35,457 nucleotides of DNA from JAVBQL01 sp031549085 (GTDB taxonomy: Bacteria > Spirochaetota > GWE2-31-10 > MWDO01): the NCBI GenBank assembly GCA_031549085.1, contig JAVBQL010000032.1, positions 1-35,457 on the forward strand, given 5' to 3'. Below are positions 8,869-17,646 of the stretch, piece by piece (the first letter of the stretch is position 1; each line of letters opens with the position of its first letter). The position numbers and the translations under genes are program-made. A model generated the notes under the pieces. That model did not search any database. It saw nothing but the letters and a program-made list of their open reading frames with translations, and was not told the DNA's origin.

Positions 8869-11217
8869 TTATTTCTTCACAAATTTTTGATATAAAAATG
8901 GCACTATTAGATAACTTGTTAAAAAAGCTGTAACAATACCAGCAAACATTCCGCTTCCCAAACTAAAAACTGCTTGATTAGAAGAGAATGCCAATACACC
9001 AAATCCAGCTAAAGTAGTTAATGCACAAATCAATATAGACTGATATGTCATATTTTTCTCTCTATCACTATATCCATTTTTGAATGCAGTAACAACATAG
9101 ATTCCATAGTCAACACCAATCCCAATAAGTATAATTGATGAGGTTATATGCATTATATTTACACCTCTGCCAGTAAAGGTGGCGGTCGCAATACAAGCTA
9201 AAACAGCAGACAATGGAGGAAAAATCGCAAAAAGAGCAGAGAGAATATTTCTATAAGCGATACTTAAAACAATAGCTATAAAAAATATTGCAATAAATAT
9301 TAGAACAACAGCTCGCTTTTCAAAAGCAACCAAACCACTTGCACTATCCTTAAAAGCATTCATTATAAAAAAGTCAATGTCATGCTGTGAAAGAATAGAT
9401 TTAATTGTATCAGCCTTCTTCGTGTCATTAACCTGTATCAATAGGTACTCTTTTCCATCAATATCAACAATCATCTTATCAATAACATTCTCTACATATG
9501 ATGGATAATTTGAGACTTGAAGGATATCAATATTTTTTATATTATTCAGAAAACTATCAAAGGCATCACTCTCAAAAGATGAATTACCCAATACTTTTTT
9601 AAAAAGATTAACATTAAAATTATTTTTAACAAACTCTTTTCTGCTATTGAATAAATTTTCTGGTAAATAAAAAAGTGAAGGAGATAAAAAAGCAAGTTCT
9701 CTATTCTCTTTGTATAATACATGAAAAGCTTTTGAAGCATTTTCTAATATATCTCCTCTATCTTTGCCTTGAAAAACCAAAAAATTGGAATCTGTTGATT
9801 CATTAAAGTGGCTCTGTATTTGAGCAATTCTCTTGTCCAATTTTGGATGTCTATTATCCAGCCCTTTAAGGTTATCCTCAAATCTACTTGAAAAAACTCC
9901 AAAGAGAACAACAAATATAAATATAATCCATAAGCCAAACACATATTTGTTTGTCTTTGGCATATTTAATACTCTAATATTGCAACAATACTCCTCTGGC
10001 GGAATAATTTTTTGCAATACAAAAAATGCAATAAGAAATGAGAAGAGAATACCAAGAAAACCTGCTAAACCAATCTCTTTAAGCGATGATATATCAGAGA
10101 ACATAAGAATAACAAAAACAAGTAAAGTTGTTCCACATCCTAAAAATAGAGAGAATCCAACTTTTTTACGAAACTCTTTTAATGTGGGGTATAGTGATAT
10201 TTTTGATAGATAATTCACAACATAATCTATAGCAATACCTGCAATTGTCGCCCCAAAAGCAAATGAAATTCCACCAAAACTTCCTTTAAAGATGGCAATA
10301 AACATAAATTTAAATGCAAAACCACCAAGAATCGGCATTATTGCATAGAGTAAAATAGTAAACTTTCTAAAAAATAGATAAAAAATTAAAAAGGTAAGAA
10401 AAATAGAGAAGAAAAATATTAAAGACATCTCCCCGCTTATATTGGAGAAACTCTCAAGATAGTAGAGATGTGCACAGTAGAGAAAGGCATTAAATCCATT
10501 TTTCTTCGCATATTCTGAAATTTTCTTATCTAAGAGAGAGAGAGTTTTTGAGTTATCATAATCTTGTGATAGAAAACCAGCATTAAATATCTTTATATAG
10601 GCTTTTCCATCGGAAGATAATATTCCATTAAATTTTGGAAGGTGAGTAAAACTTCCTCCTGTATTAAGTAGTGAAAGAAAATCAAAACCCATAAAGAGGG
10701 GATCATTAAAAAATGATTCTGAAGGTTCGGAGAAAGCCATACCATCAAGATAGTTTTCGCTTTTTTGAAGCCTGTCAGCCATCGCTTCCTCTGTGAAGGG
10801 ATTTGGCAATATCTCATATGGATAGAGTAGTAAATTGTTATCTTCTGCAAAAGCCAAAATATCATTGATATCAGTTGCCTTTGGCATAAAATTAATCAGA
10901 GTCCACTTTTCACCTATAGCTCTATCTTTATTTTTTTCATTTTTATAAAAATATGTCTCATCAATCATAGATTGGATAGTACTTACATACTCCTGAAGTT
11001 TATCCTCTTCAAAAAAGTCTATATATAGAATAACTTTATCAGCTACTGGCGACTTCTCCAATATTGATAGTGTTCTTGAGAGGGTCTCGTTTTCAGGTAG
11101 AAGTTTATATATAGACATATCAAGCTTAATATTTGATAAAGATATAATTAGAATAGTGGCAAAAATTATAATCAAGATTATATTTTTGACCATTGATTTT
11201 TTAAAAAAGCGACTCAT
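8869..11217 (-). CDS. RND/MMPL-family predicted exporter (COG4258-like)
   Basis: A 782-residue inner-membrane protein with two homologous halves. Each half has one N-terminal span, a large periplasmic domain (about 35-260 and 450-625) and a block of about five spans (about 262-405 and 630-780). The blocks contain RND/MMPL signatures such as 'GATIAGIAIDYVVNYL' in the first half and 'GIGVDYGIYVVTAF' in the second; the Asp residues are the likely proton-relay positions. Size and layout fit the COG4258 'predicted exporter' group, which moves lipidic or other hydrophobic molecules. The gene start overlaps the end of the LolA-like gene by 17 nt, so the two are very probably co-translated and act together in moving a lipid or lipoprotein across the envelope. 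Cargo is unknown. Confidence 0.88.
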   Translation of the reverse strand: MSRFFKKSMVKNIILIIIFATILIISLSNIKLDMSIYKLLPENETLSRTLSILEKSPVADKVILYIDFFEEDKLQEYVSTIQSMIDETYFYKNEKNKDRAIGEKWTLINFMPKATDINDILAFAEDNNLLLYPYEILPNPFTEEAMADRLQKSENYLDGMAFSEPSESFFNDPLFMGFDFLSLLNTGGSFTHLPKFNGILSSDGKAYIKIFNAGFLSQDYDNSKTLSLLDKKISEYAKKNGFNAFLYCAHLYYLESFSNISGEMSLIFFFSIFLTFLIFYLFFRKFTILLYAIMPILGGFAFKFMFIAIFKGSFGGISFAFGATIAGIAIDYVVNYLSKISLYPTLKEFRKKVGFSLFLGCGTTLLVFVILMFSDISSLKEIGLAGFLGILFSFLIAFFVLQKIIPPEEYCCNIRVLNMPKTNKYVFGLWIIFIFVVLFGVFSSRFEDNLKGLDNRHPKLDKRIAQIQSHFNESTDSNFLVFQGKDRGDILENASKAFHVLYKENRELAFLSPSLFYLPENLFNSRKEFVKNNFNVNLFKKVLGNSSFESDAFDSFLNNIKNIDILQVSNYPSYVENVIDKMIVDIDGKEYLLIQVNDTKKADTIKSILSQHDIDFFIMNAFKDSASGLVAFEKRAVVLIFIAIFFIAIVLSIAYRNILSALFAIFPPLSAVLACIATATFTGRGVNIMHITSSIILIGIGVDYGIYVVTAFKNGYSDREKNMTYQSILICALTTLAGFGVLAFSSNQAVFSLGSGMFAGIVTAFLTSYLIVPFLYQKFVKK

Positions 11218-11773
11218 CCGGCTTTACCCCAGTTATTGTGTTTTTAAATTCATAAGATATAGTTGACCTATTCTTGAAAGTTAGTGTCATTGATTCTAAA
11301 CTATCACCTTTTACAACTAATGATATTAATGATATTTTCTTGGATAATTTTGGTTTGTTAGGCAAAAGCTCATAATAATCTTTATCACCAACAACATCTT
11401 TCTTTATAACAAAATTATCATTAAGATCAAAAGCACTATCAAACAGAAACATTACATCATCAGAATACTCTTCAGAGCTACCATCAATTACTATCTCTGA
11501 ATCTCCGGGCAGCTTTATGGTTAGAACTCCGTTTTCCTGTCTGACTTCCATTTTTATAGGCTTTGTTTGTTTAAAGAGAAATTTATCACGATCAGCAACT
11601 ATATAACCAAAACTAACTTTTGGTTTCTTTAAATATGGGGACATTCGAACTGCAACGAAATCTGTATAGAGCTCTCTATTGGCAGAATGCAATATATTAT
11701 TGATATCTTCTGCACAAATAGAGAAGCATAATAGCAGTAAAAATAAAACTATAACAATTTTTTTTATATTCAT
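11201..11773 (-). CDS. LolA-like periplasmic carrier protein
   Basis: A 190-residue secreted protein. Residues 2-21 form a signal peptide ending near 'CFSICAED'; the Cys could make it a lipoprotein, but the box is poor. The mature part resembles the LolA/DUF4292-type fold: an amphipathic helix at the start, then beta strands with 'GYIVADRDKFLFKQTKP' and a later 'LISLVVKGDSLESMTLTF'. LolA-like proteins carry lipoproteins or lipids across the periplasm. The frame could begin with TTG at 11776, but the ATG at 11773 is preferred; no strong Shine-Dalgarno sequence is visible at either. The gene overlaps the RND exporter, a pairing also seen in aryl-polyene clusters, although no polyketide genes are present here. 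This is not necessarily the housekeeping LolA. Confidence 0.75.
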   Translation of the reverse strand: MNIKKIVIVLFLLLLCFSICAEDINNILHSANRELYTDFVAVRMSPYLKKPKVSFGYIVADRDKFLFKQTKPIKMEVRQENGVLTIKLPGDSEIVIDGSSEEYSDDVMFLFDSAFDLNDNFVIKKDVVGDKDYYELLPNKPKLSKKISLISLVVKGDSLESMTLTFKNRSTISYEFKNTITGVKPDESLF

Positions 11774-11817
11774 CAAAAACTAAAACACACACATATTTTA
11801 TTTATAGAGAAAAAAAA

Positions 11818-14001
11818 TTAACGTCTTTTTCTGTCAAATTTCCCATCTCTATCTTTTCTATCATTAAAACTTTTTGTACTCACAGATCTTTTTTTAACAT
11901 CTTCATCCAAGAGCATTGTAAAATTAAGTCTACCTTGAAAATCAATTTCAAATAGCTTAACATCAACCATTTGGCCAACTTTTAGTATAGAGGAGACACT
12001 CTCCACATGCTCTTTTGACATTTGAGACACATGTACCAAACCTTCTTTGCCCGGGAAAATCTCAACAAAAGCACCAAAATCCATTATACGAACAACTTTA
12101 CCTGTGTAGATTTCCCCAACAACAGGATCATATGCAATGCCTCTAATCACTTTTTTAACATTATCCAAAGTTGCCTTATCTTGTCCTGTTATACTCACTG
12201 TTCCATCATCAGTTATCGATATAGTAACTGAATAGTCTTGTTGAAGCTGCCTAATCATCTTTCCACCTGGACCAACAATTTTACCAATAGAATCAACTGG
12301 CACGCTTGTAGTCTCAATTGTTGGAGCATGAATAGAGAGATCCTTATTTGACTGAGGAAGTACAGATAACATTATATCTAATATCTTGTTTCTAGCTACC
12401 TTTGCTTGAGAGATACTCTTTTTTATTATCTCAAAAGTCAATCCCTTAATTTTTGTATCCATCTGTATCGCTGTAATAGATTCTCTAGTTCCAGCAACTT
12501 TAAAATCCATATCACCTGCAAAATCTTCAAAACCCATAATATCTGTAAGAGTTATGAAATCATTACCACTTTCAGCAGTGATAAGTCCTATAGAGATGCC
12601 AGCAACAGCCTCTTTAATTGGTACACCACCAGCCATCAATGATAGAGTAGATGCACAAGTTGATGCCATAGATGAAGAACCATTCTGCCCCATAACTTCA
12701 GAGACAAGTCTCATAACATATGGAAAATCCATTTGATTTGGAATAACTGGTTTTAGAGCCTTCTCTGCTAAAGCACCATGTCCAATCTCACGTCTGCCGC
12801 TGCCGCCATAGCGCCCAGTCTCACCAACAGAGTAGGGAGGAGCATTGTAGTGGTGAATATATCTCTTTGAGGACTCACCCTCAATTGTCTCATAAACTTG
12901 CTCGCTGCCCGGAGATGCAAGGGTAAGAATATTTAAAACTTGCGTCTCTCCTCTAGCAAACATTACAGAACCATGAACACGAGGTATAGGATTTATACGG
13001 ATGTTTATCTCTCTAACCTCCTCTATTCCACGTCCATCTATTCTTCTTGAATTTGTTAAAATCTCTTTTCTTAAATTTTCTTTAAAGATTTTATCAATTG
13101 CATCTTTTATATTTTTAGCAGTAAAGAGAGTATCATCTTCCTCTTTTTGAAAGAGAGCAACAATTGGCTCTATAATAATTTTATCAAATTCTCTTCTCTC
13201 TATGCTCTTGTTTGCAAGACCTTTATAGAAATCATCTATCTTTTTTAAAGTTTCAGATTTAATTATATCATAGACTTCCTTAACATAAACCTCTTTGCCT
13301 GTATAGATAACTTTTGTCTTTCCATAATTTTTTTCAAGCTCTTTTATGCCAGCAGCAATCTTTCCCAAATACTCAAATGATTTGCCAAATCCCTCTTCAA
13401 CAATTTTGTCCTCTGCCCTCTCAGCTGCACACTCAATCATAACTATTCTTTCGCTGTTTCCACCCAAAACAAGCTCAAAATCTTGAGCTGCACACTTATC
13501 ATATGTAGGATTTATCTCCCACTTTCCAGCAACCCTGCTAACTCTGATTCCAGCCAAATTGGAGTCAAAAGGAATATCAGATATAGCCAAAGCTGCAATA
13601 CTTGCAGTTAGTCCCAATACATCATGAGGGTTTTTCTTATCACTAGAGAGCACATTTATTATTACTTGAACTTCTCTATAAAAATCTTTTGGAAACATAG
13701 GACGAATGGTTCTATCAATTAGTCTTGCCTTAAGAATAGCTTCGTCTGATGGTTTCCCCTCTCTCTTTATATATTTGCTGGACTTAATCATTCCTCCAGC
13801 GTATAGGTTCTCATTATATTCAACAGTTAAAGGAAAAAAATCCAAATCTGGATTCTCATTTCCCATAACAACAACAGCTTGAACCAAAGTCTCACCACAT
13901 TGTAAAACAATACTTCCATTAGCTTGGAAAGCGTACTCATTTAATCTAAATATCAGTTCTTTATCAGCAACTTCTACCTTTTTTTCTATTATCTCTTTCA
14001 T
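11818..14001 (-). CDS. pnp: Polynucleotide phosphorylase
   Basis: A 727-residue 3'-5' exoribonuclease that degrades RNA with phosphate and can add tails in reverse. It has two RNase PH domains (about 10-145 and 310-545) flanking a helical linker. The second core contains 'RRIDGRGIEEVR', 'FARGETQVL' and 'GSGRREIGHGALAEKAL'. A KH domain ('DSIGKIVGPGGKMIRQLQ', about 560-620) and an S1 domain ('GKVVRIMDFGAFVEIFPGKEG', about 625-695) follow, ending in a basic tail. The open frame reaches 14139, but the ATG at 14001 was chosen because AAGGAT lies 9 nt upstream and the protein then starts like other PNPases; the 46 extra residues show no homology pattern. The gap to the LolA-like gene is 44 nt. Confidence 0.95.
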   Translation of the reverse strand: MKEIIEKKVEVADKELIFRLNEYAFQANGSIVLQCGETLVQAVVVMGNENPDLDFFPLTVEYNENLYAGGMIKSSKYIKREGKPSDEAILKARLIDRTIRPMFPKDFYREVQVIINVLSSDKKNPHDVLGLTASIAALAISDIPFDSNLAGIRVSRVAGKWEINPTYDKCAAQDFELVLGGNSERIVMIECAAERAEDKIVEEGFGKSFEYLGKIAAGIKELEKNYGKTKVIYTGKEVYVKEVYDIIKSETLKKIDDFYKGLANKSIERREFDKIIIEPIVALFQKEEDDTLFTAKNIKDAIDKIFKENLRKEILTNSRRIDGRGIEEVREINIRINPIPRVHGSVMFARGETQVLNILTLASPGSEQVYETIEGESSKRYIHHYNAPPYSVGETGRYGGSGRREIGHGALAEKALKPVIPNQMDFPYVMRLVSEVMGQNGSSSMASTCASTLSLMAGGVPIKEAVAGISIGLITAESGNDFITLTDIMGFEDFAGDMDFKVAGTRESITAIQMDTKIKGLTFEIIKKSISQAKVARNKILDIMLSVLPQSNKDLSIHAPTIETTSVPVDSIGKIVGPGGKMIRQLQQDYSVTISITDDGTVSITGQDKATLDNVKKVIRGIAYDPVVGEIYTGKVVRIMDFGAFVEIFPGKEGLVHVSQMSKEHVESVSSILKVGQMVDVKLFEIDFQGRLNFTMLLDEDVKKRSVSTKSFNDRKDRDGKFDRKRR

Positions 14002-14169
14002 AACAAAAATATCCTTAAATTCTTCATCGTTCTCGTGAGTGTATATAAAAAAAATCTTTTTGTCAATTAAAGAGTTGTTGAAGTGAATTCTTTTCTTTGA
14101 AAACATATTCGTAAAACTAAAGAAAAGTCCTTTTTCCATAAATTGTAGAAGAATATATTAAAGATAGTA

Positions 14170-14310
14170 TTATTCATTATCAACATCTTCCTCAAGGTTG
14201 GATAGAGCAACTCTAACTGCCTCTATAACAAAAGCACTAAAAGTGCAATACTTTCCATTGAACGCTTTAATGAATTTCGTATGAAAACAAACGAATGAAG
14301 TATATTGGGG
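14170..14310 (-). pseudogene. Remnant of a ribbon-helix-helix antitoxin-like gene
   Basis: On the minus strand a frame ending in TAA at 14170 reads 'KFIKAFNGKYCTFSAFVIEA' followed by 'VRVALSNLEEDVDNE'. The spacing of hydrophobics, the Ser/Thr-Phe-Ser turn and 'EAVRxAL' resemble the helix pair of CopG/ParD-type ribbon-helix-helix proteins. There is no ATG, GTG or TTG in frame before the upstream stop at 14311, and the N-terminal strand that should bind DNA is missing. I read it as the C-terminal piece of a lost antitoxin or regulator. This rests on pattern only. Confidence 0.4.
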
Positions 14311-14424
14311 TCATCAGTAGGTGGAGCTTTAACATCTGCATTGTCTAAAAAACTTAACTATGCAATTGAATCAATTAAAAAATCTACAGGGAGAATTCTT
14401 CCCTATATGAAAGATTCAAAATGA
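14299..14424 (+). pseudogene. Short coding-like fragment of unknown origin
   Basis: A short frame ends at TGA 14422-14424 and encodes about 38 residues, including 'GALTSALSKKLNYAIESIKK' and ending in 'GRILPYMKDSK'. The amino-acid composition looks protein-like, with amphipathic helix periodicity. The only start options are a TTG near 14305 or an internal ATG, with no ribosome-binding site. It abuts the ribbon-helix-helix remnant, so the two may mark an old insertion or deletion junction. Not recognised. Confidence 0.25.
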
Positions 14425-14598
14425 ATCTACTACTATTTTGTTAATAGTAATTATCCCTACTCCCACCTTGTTATGAAAAGTGGGAAATTCTCAAAAAAAG
14501 TTGAATATTAAGCAAAAAAACGAAAAAAATAATAAAATATATTTGATTTTTTTTTTCAAATAAATTAGAGTGGCTTGTTAAACAATATCACTATTCTC

Positions 14599-14617
14599 GG
14601 GGGGGAAGAAAAAATTG
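14599..14617 (+). promoter_or_regulatory. G7 ribosome-binding tract before a TTG start
   Basis: Seven consecutive G residues (14599-14605) followed by AAG form an unusually G-rich Shine-Dalgarno region 9 nt before the TTG start at 14615. It is a rare homopolymer of G in this A+T-rich window. Slippage here would change spacing and strength of the ribosome-binding site rather than the reading frame. Confidence 0.6.
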
Positions 14618-16903
14618 TCATCTCTATACAACAATAAAAGCATATTAATAATTGGTGCAGGACTTCTGCAAATACCTGCCATAAAGACAGCTAATGAGCT
14701 TGGATTAACCACAATAGTAACAGATTACAATGAAAACGCGCCCGGAATGAAGATGGCGGATCACTTCATTGTCATATCAACACGCGATACACATGGAACT
14801 GTCAGAAAAGCTAAAGAATTTAGTGAAACTGTAAAAAAGATAGATGGAGTTATAACTGTTGGAACTGACGCTTCTATGACTGTTGCAGCTGTTGCAAACA
14901 CTTTAGGACTTCCTGGTATTGAATTTATTAATGCTGAAGCAGCAAGTAATAAAATAAAGATGAGAGAGAGATTTGCCCTCCACTCTGTGCCTATTCCAGA
15001 TTTTAGAAAGGTCTGGACAATAAATGATCTAAAAAAAGCTGCTACTGCACTTCAATACCCATTGGTATTAAAACCATCTGATAATATGGGAGCCAGAGGT
15101 GTAATGAAGATAGAGAGTGAATCTGTCTTGGAGCAGGCTTTTCAGCATGCAAAAAAGGCATCACCCTCTGGAGAGCTAATTGTTGAAGAGTATATGGATG
15201 GTCCAGAGCTTTCTATAGATGCTCTAGTATATAATGGAGAAATATTCATTACTGGTATTGCTGATAGAATAATTGAGAGAGAACCGTTTTTTATAGAGCT
15301 TGGCCATGTTATGCCATCAAATTTGCCAGATGAAAAAATAAATGATGCAGTATCAGTATTCAAAGCTGGTATTAAAGCTTTGGGTATTAACATGGGAGCA
15401 GCAAAAGGTGATATAAAGGTAACAAAGAGCGGGGCAAAGGTTGGAGAGATTGCAGCAAGACTCTCTGGTGGTTTTATGTCTGCATATACCTATCCCTACT
15501 CATCTGGGGTAAATCTAATAAGAAATGCAATAGATATTGCCCTTGGATACCCTCCAAATAACTTGACACCAACAAGAAACTGGGTTGCTATCGAAAAAGC
15601 AATTATTCCAGAACCAGGTACAGTAACAGAGATATCTGGCTTAGATGAGGCTCTTTCTATAAGTGGTGTAAAAAATATTTTTCTAAATGTTGCCATAGGA
15701 GATGAGGTAAAACATCCAACAAGTAATGTTGAGAAGTCTGGAAATATAATAATAGTAAAAGAGAATAGAGACGAAGCATTAAAACTTATAGAAAAAACAG
15801 AAAAAATATTAAAAGTTGTTACTAAATCTGTTGCAAAAAAACTTAACTGGACAGAGATCAAACACCGTGCAAGAGAGAGATTTAATAGGACCTGCTTTGT
15901 GTGCAATATATGTAATGGAATTGAGTGCAGAGGAAAGATCCCCGGAGTTGGCGGAATAGGAAGTGGACTCTCATTTGTTAGAAACTACAGAGATTTAAAC
16001 AGTATTTTAATAAATACAAAGACAATACATGATGTTACTGATATAGACCTATCAACAAACTTCTTGGGTGTAGATTTGGCTCTTCCGCTTGTTGCAGCCC
16101 CAGTAACTGGCTGTGATATAAATCTTGGTGGATTAATCACTGAACTTGAGTATGATATTGAGCTTGTTTCAGGCTGTAGAGAGGCTGGAATATTGGCATT
16201 TGTTGGAGATGGTGCTCAGCCAGATCTCTACAAAATAGGGCTTGAATCCATAAAAAGAAATGATGGTTTTGGTGGAATAGTATACAAACCAAGAGCTAAT
16301 GAAGATGATATAGTAAAAAGAATAAGAGATGCTGAAGCAATAAAAACAAGATTTATTGGCATTGATGTTGATGCTGCAGCATTTTTGACTATGGAGCTTA
16401 TGGGACAAAAAGTTGAACCAAAATCTCAAAACAAACTATCAAGGCTTATAAAAGAGACTAATGCCCCATTTATTATTAAGGGCATAATGAGTGTTGATGA
16501 TGCACTGCGAGCTGTTGAGGCTGGAGCAAGTGCAGTAGTTGTAAGCAACCATGGGGGACGTGTAACAGAAAACCACCCATCATCCATCTCTGTGCTGGAA
16601 AAAATTGTTGCTGCTGTTGGAGATAAAATAAAAATAATATTTGACGGCGGAGTTAGAAACGGAGAGGATATATTTAAGGCGCTAGCTATGGGGGCAGATC
16701 TTGTTATGGTTGGCCGTCCATTCTCTATTGCTGTTTTAGGTGGTGGAAAAGAGGGGGTCATCACCATGGTTAACGAATATAAGAAAGACCTTTATAAAAT
16801 TATGCTTCTTACAGGAGCAAAAACTATAAAAGATATAAAGAAGGAGATGGTTGAACTTCCAGCTAACTTTAATGAGATTTACGAAACTTCAATAAAAAAT
16901 TAA
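14615..16903 (+). CDS. ATP-grasp ligase fused to FMN-dependent alpha-hydroxy-acid dehydrogenase
   Basis: This is a 762-residue two-domain protein. Residues 1-400 are an ATP-grasp enzyme of the PurK/CarB/amino-acid-ligase type: 'ILIIGAGLLQIPAIKTA' at the pre-ATP-grasp fold, Lys153 in 'LVLKPSDNMGARGV', 'LIVEEYMDGPELSIDALV', and 'VGEIAARLSGGFMSA' as the Mg-ATP site. Residues about 410-760 are an FMN-binding TIM barrel of the alpha-hydroxy-acid oxidase family with 'VVSNHGGR' (catalytic-type His646) and 'FDGGVRNGEDIFKALAMGAD'. Between them lies a Cys motif, C427-x2-C430-x2-C433-x4-C438, which I associate with a clostridial-type subgroup of this oxidase family. The fusion suggests ligation and oxidation act on one pathway, but the substrates cannot be deduced. 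TTG start behind a G7 tract; apparently monocistronic. Confidence 0.88.
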   Translation: MSSLYNNKSILIIGAGLLQIPAIKTANELGLTTIVTDYNENAPGMKMADHFIVISTRDTHGTVRKAKEFSETVKKIDGVITVGTDASMTVAAVANTLGLPGIEFINAEAASNKIKMRERFALHSVPIPDFRKVWTINDLKKAATALQYPLVLKPSDNMGARGVMKIESESVLEQAFQHAKKASPSGELIVEEYMDGPELSIDALVYNGEIFITGIADRIIEREPFFIELGHVMPSNLPDEKINDAVSVFKAGIKALGINMGAAKGDIKVTKSGAKVGEIAARLSGGFMSAYTYPYSSGVNLIRNAIDIALGYPPNNLTPTRNWVAIEKAIIPEPGTVTEISGLDEALSISGVKNIFLNVAIGDEVKHPTSNVEKSGNIIIVKENRDEALKLIEKTEKILKVVTKSVAKKLNWTEIKHRARERFNRTCFVCNICNGIECRGKIPGVGGIGSGLSFVRNYRDLNSILINTKTIHDVTDIDLSTNFLGVDLALPLVAAPVTGCDINLGGLITELEYDIELVSGCREAGILAFVGDGAQPDLYKIGLESIKRNDGFGGIVYKPRANEDDIVKRIRDAEAIKTRFIGIDVDAAAFLTMELMGQKVEPKSQNKLSRLIKETNAPFIIKGIMSVDDALRAVEAGASAVVVSNHGGRVTENHPSSISVLEKIVAAVGDKIKIIFDGGVRNGEDIFKALAMGADLVMVGRPFSIAVLGGGKEGVITMVNEYKKDLYKIMLLTGAKTIKDIKKEMVELPANFNEIYETSIKN

Positions 16904-17017
16904 GTTTTTAGAGATAAAAGACTATAAATATATTATATTTGTTTTTTTTACATTTTTCTTATATAATAATTTTTATTATATTTATCTTGATAGATTATAT
17001 TTTTTATGGAGTTTAAA

Positions 17018-17623
17018 ATGAAAAAAACACTTCTACTATTTTTTATGGTTATTTTTTCAATTTCTCTATTTGCAAATGAGAAAAACAGTTTGACATATTC
17101 TACATTTGATAATGAAAAAAATAATACAATATCATTTGTAAAATATTTTGAAAAAAGTGGATTATCACCTCTTGATAGCTCTGATATAGAGTATGAGAAG
17201 ATTGGGAACGATAGAGACCAAGCAGCGGCTGGCGGTTTTTTAGCTATGGGAATCATAGGTACTATTGGTAGTGTTGGATGCTTCATTGTCTCTATCGTGG
17301 GTTCATCTTTCTGGGGATTTGCCTATGATGCTTTTTGGACAGAGGAATATACTGGAATAAACTACTATGGGTTGACCTATTCAGAGATGGTAAACTACTA
17401 CTGGGCAGGAATGCTTATGTTTACTATCTCTACAGCAGCACTTTTTCTTATATTTCTCCCTATGGCAATATGTGGTTTTCTTTTTTCAGGCATGTTTGCA
17501 AGAAAAGCTGGATTAGTATCGCTCTATATAGAGGGAAGAAAGGGTGTAACAATTGCTTCATCAAATTCTGATTTAAACAACTCCACTACCAATGCTGCGA
17601 TTGGTTTAAAATATAGCTTTTAA
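17018..17623 (+). CDS. Small-gene cluster, copy A: secreted/membrane paralogue
   Basis: A 201-residue protein of a family I do not recognise. It has a signal peptide (1-19, 'SLFAN'), 'NTISFVKYF' at 36-44 and a charged linker. A hydrophobic block (about 70-101), an aromatic loop rich in Tyr and Trp (102-128) and a second hydrophobic block (129-160) follow. The C-terminal module has 'ARKAGLVSLYIEGRKG' and ends 'AAIGLKYSF'. The start at 17018 was preferred to the in-frame ATG at 17006 because GGAG (17008-17011) sits 6 nt before it and the signal peptide then begins with Met-Lys-Lys. This C-terminal module differs more from copies D and F than those two do from each other. It is the first of six tandem plus-strand copies. 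Confidence 0.85.
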   Translation: MKKTLLLFFMVIFSISLFANEKNSLTYSTFDNEKNNTISFVKYFEKSGLSPLDSSDIEYEKIGNDRDQAAAGGFLAMGIIGTIGSVGCFIVSIVGSSFWGFAYDAFWTEEYTGINYYGLTYSEMVNYYWAGMLMFTISTAALFLIFLPMAICGFLFSGMFARKAGLVSLYIEGRKGVTIASSNSDLNNSTTNAAIGLKYSF

Positions 17624-17646
17624 ATAATAACTTACATACAATAATA

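Larger units (their letters stand above)
14002..14614. other. Non-coding, decayed intergenic region
   Basis: These 613 bp between pnp and the ATP-grasp fusion carry no intact gene. The stretch holds a ribbon-helix-helix-like remnant on the minus strand (14170-14310) and a second short coding-like fragment on the plus strand (to 14424). It also contains a small GTGGGA-type hairpin near 14460-14492 and a dyad TATTTGA/TCAAATA (14540-14562) whose loop is nine T residues. The region also contains the start signals of both flanking genes, which diverge here. Confidence 0.7.

Noticed and set aside
9833..10213. 126-residue plus-strand open frame inside the exporter gene
   Set aside because: It is antisense to strongly conserved RND sequence, has no ribosome-binding site and shows no protein-like pattern.
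14002..14139. N-terminal extension of PNPase to ATG at 14139
   Set aside because: No Shine-Dalgarno sequence precedes 14139, the added residues are not family-like, and ATG 14001 has AAGGAT at good spacing.
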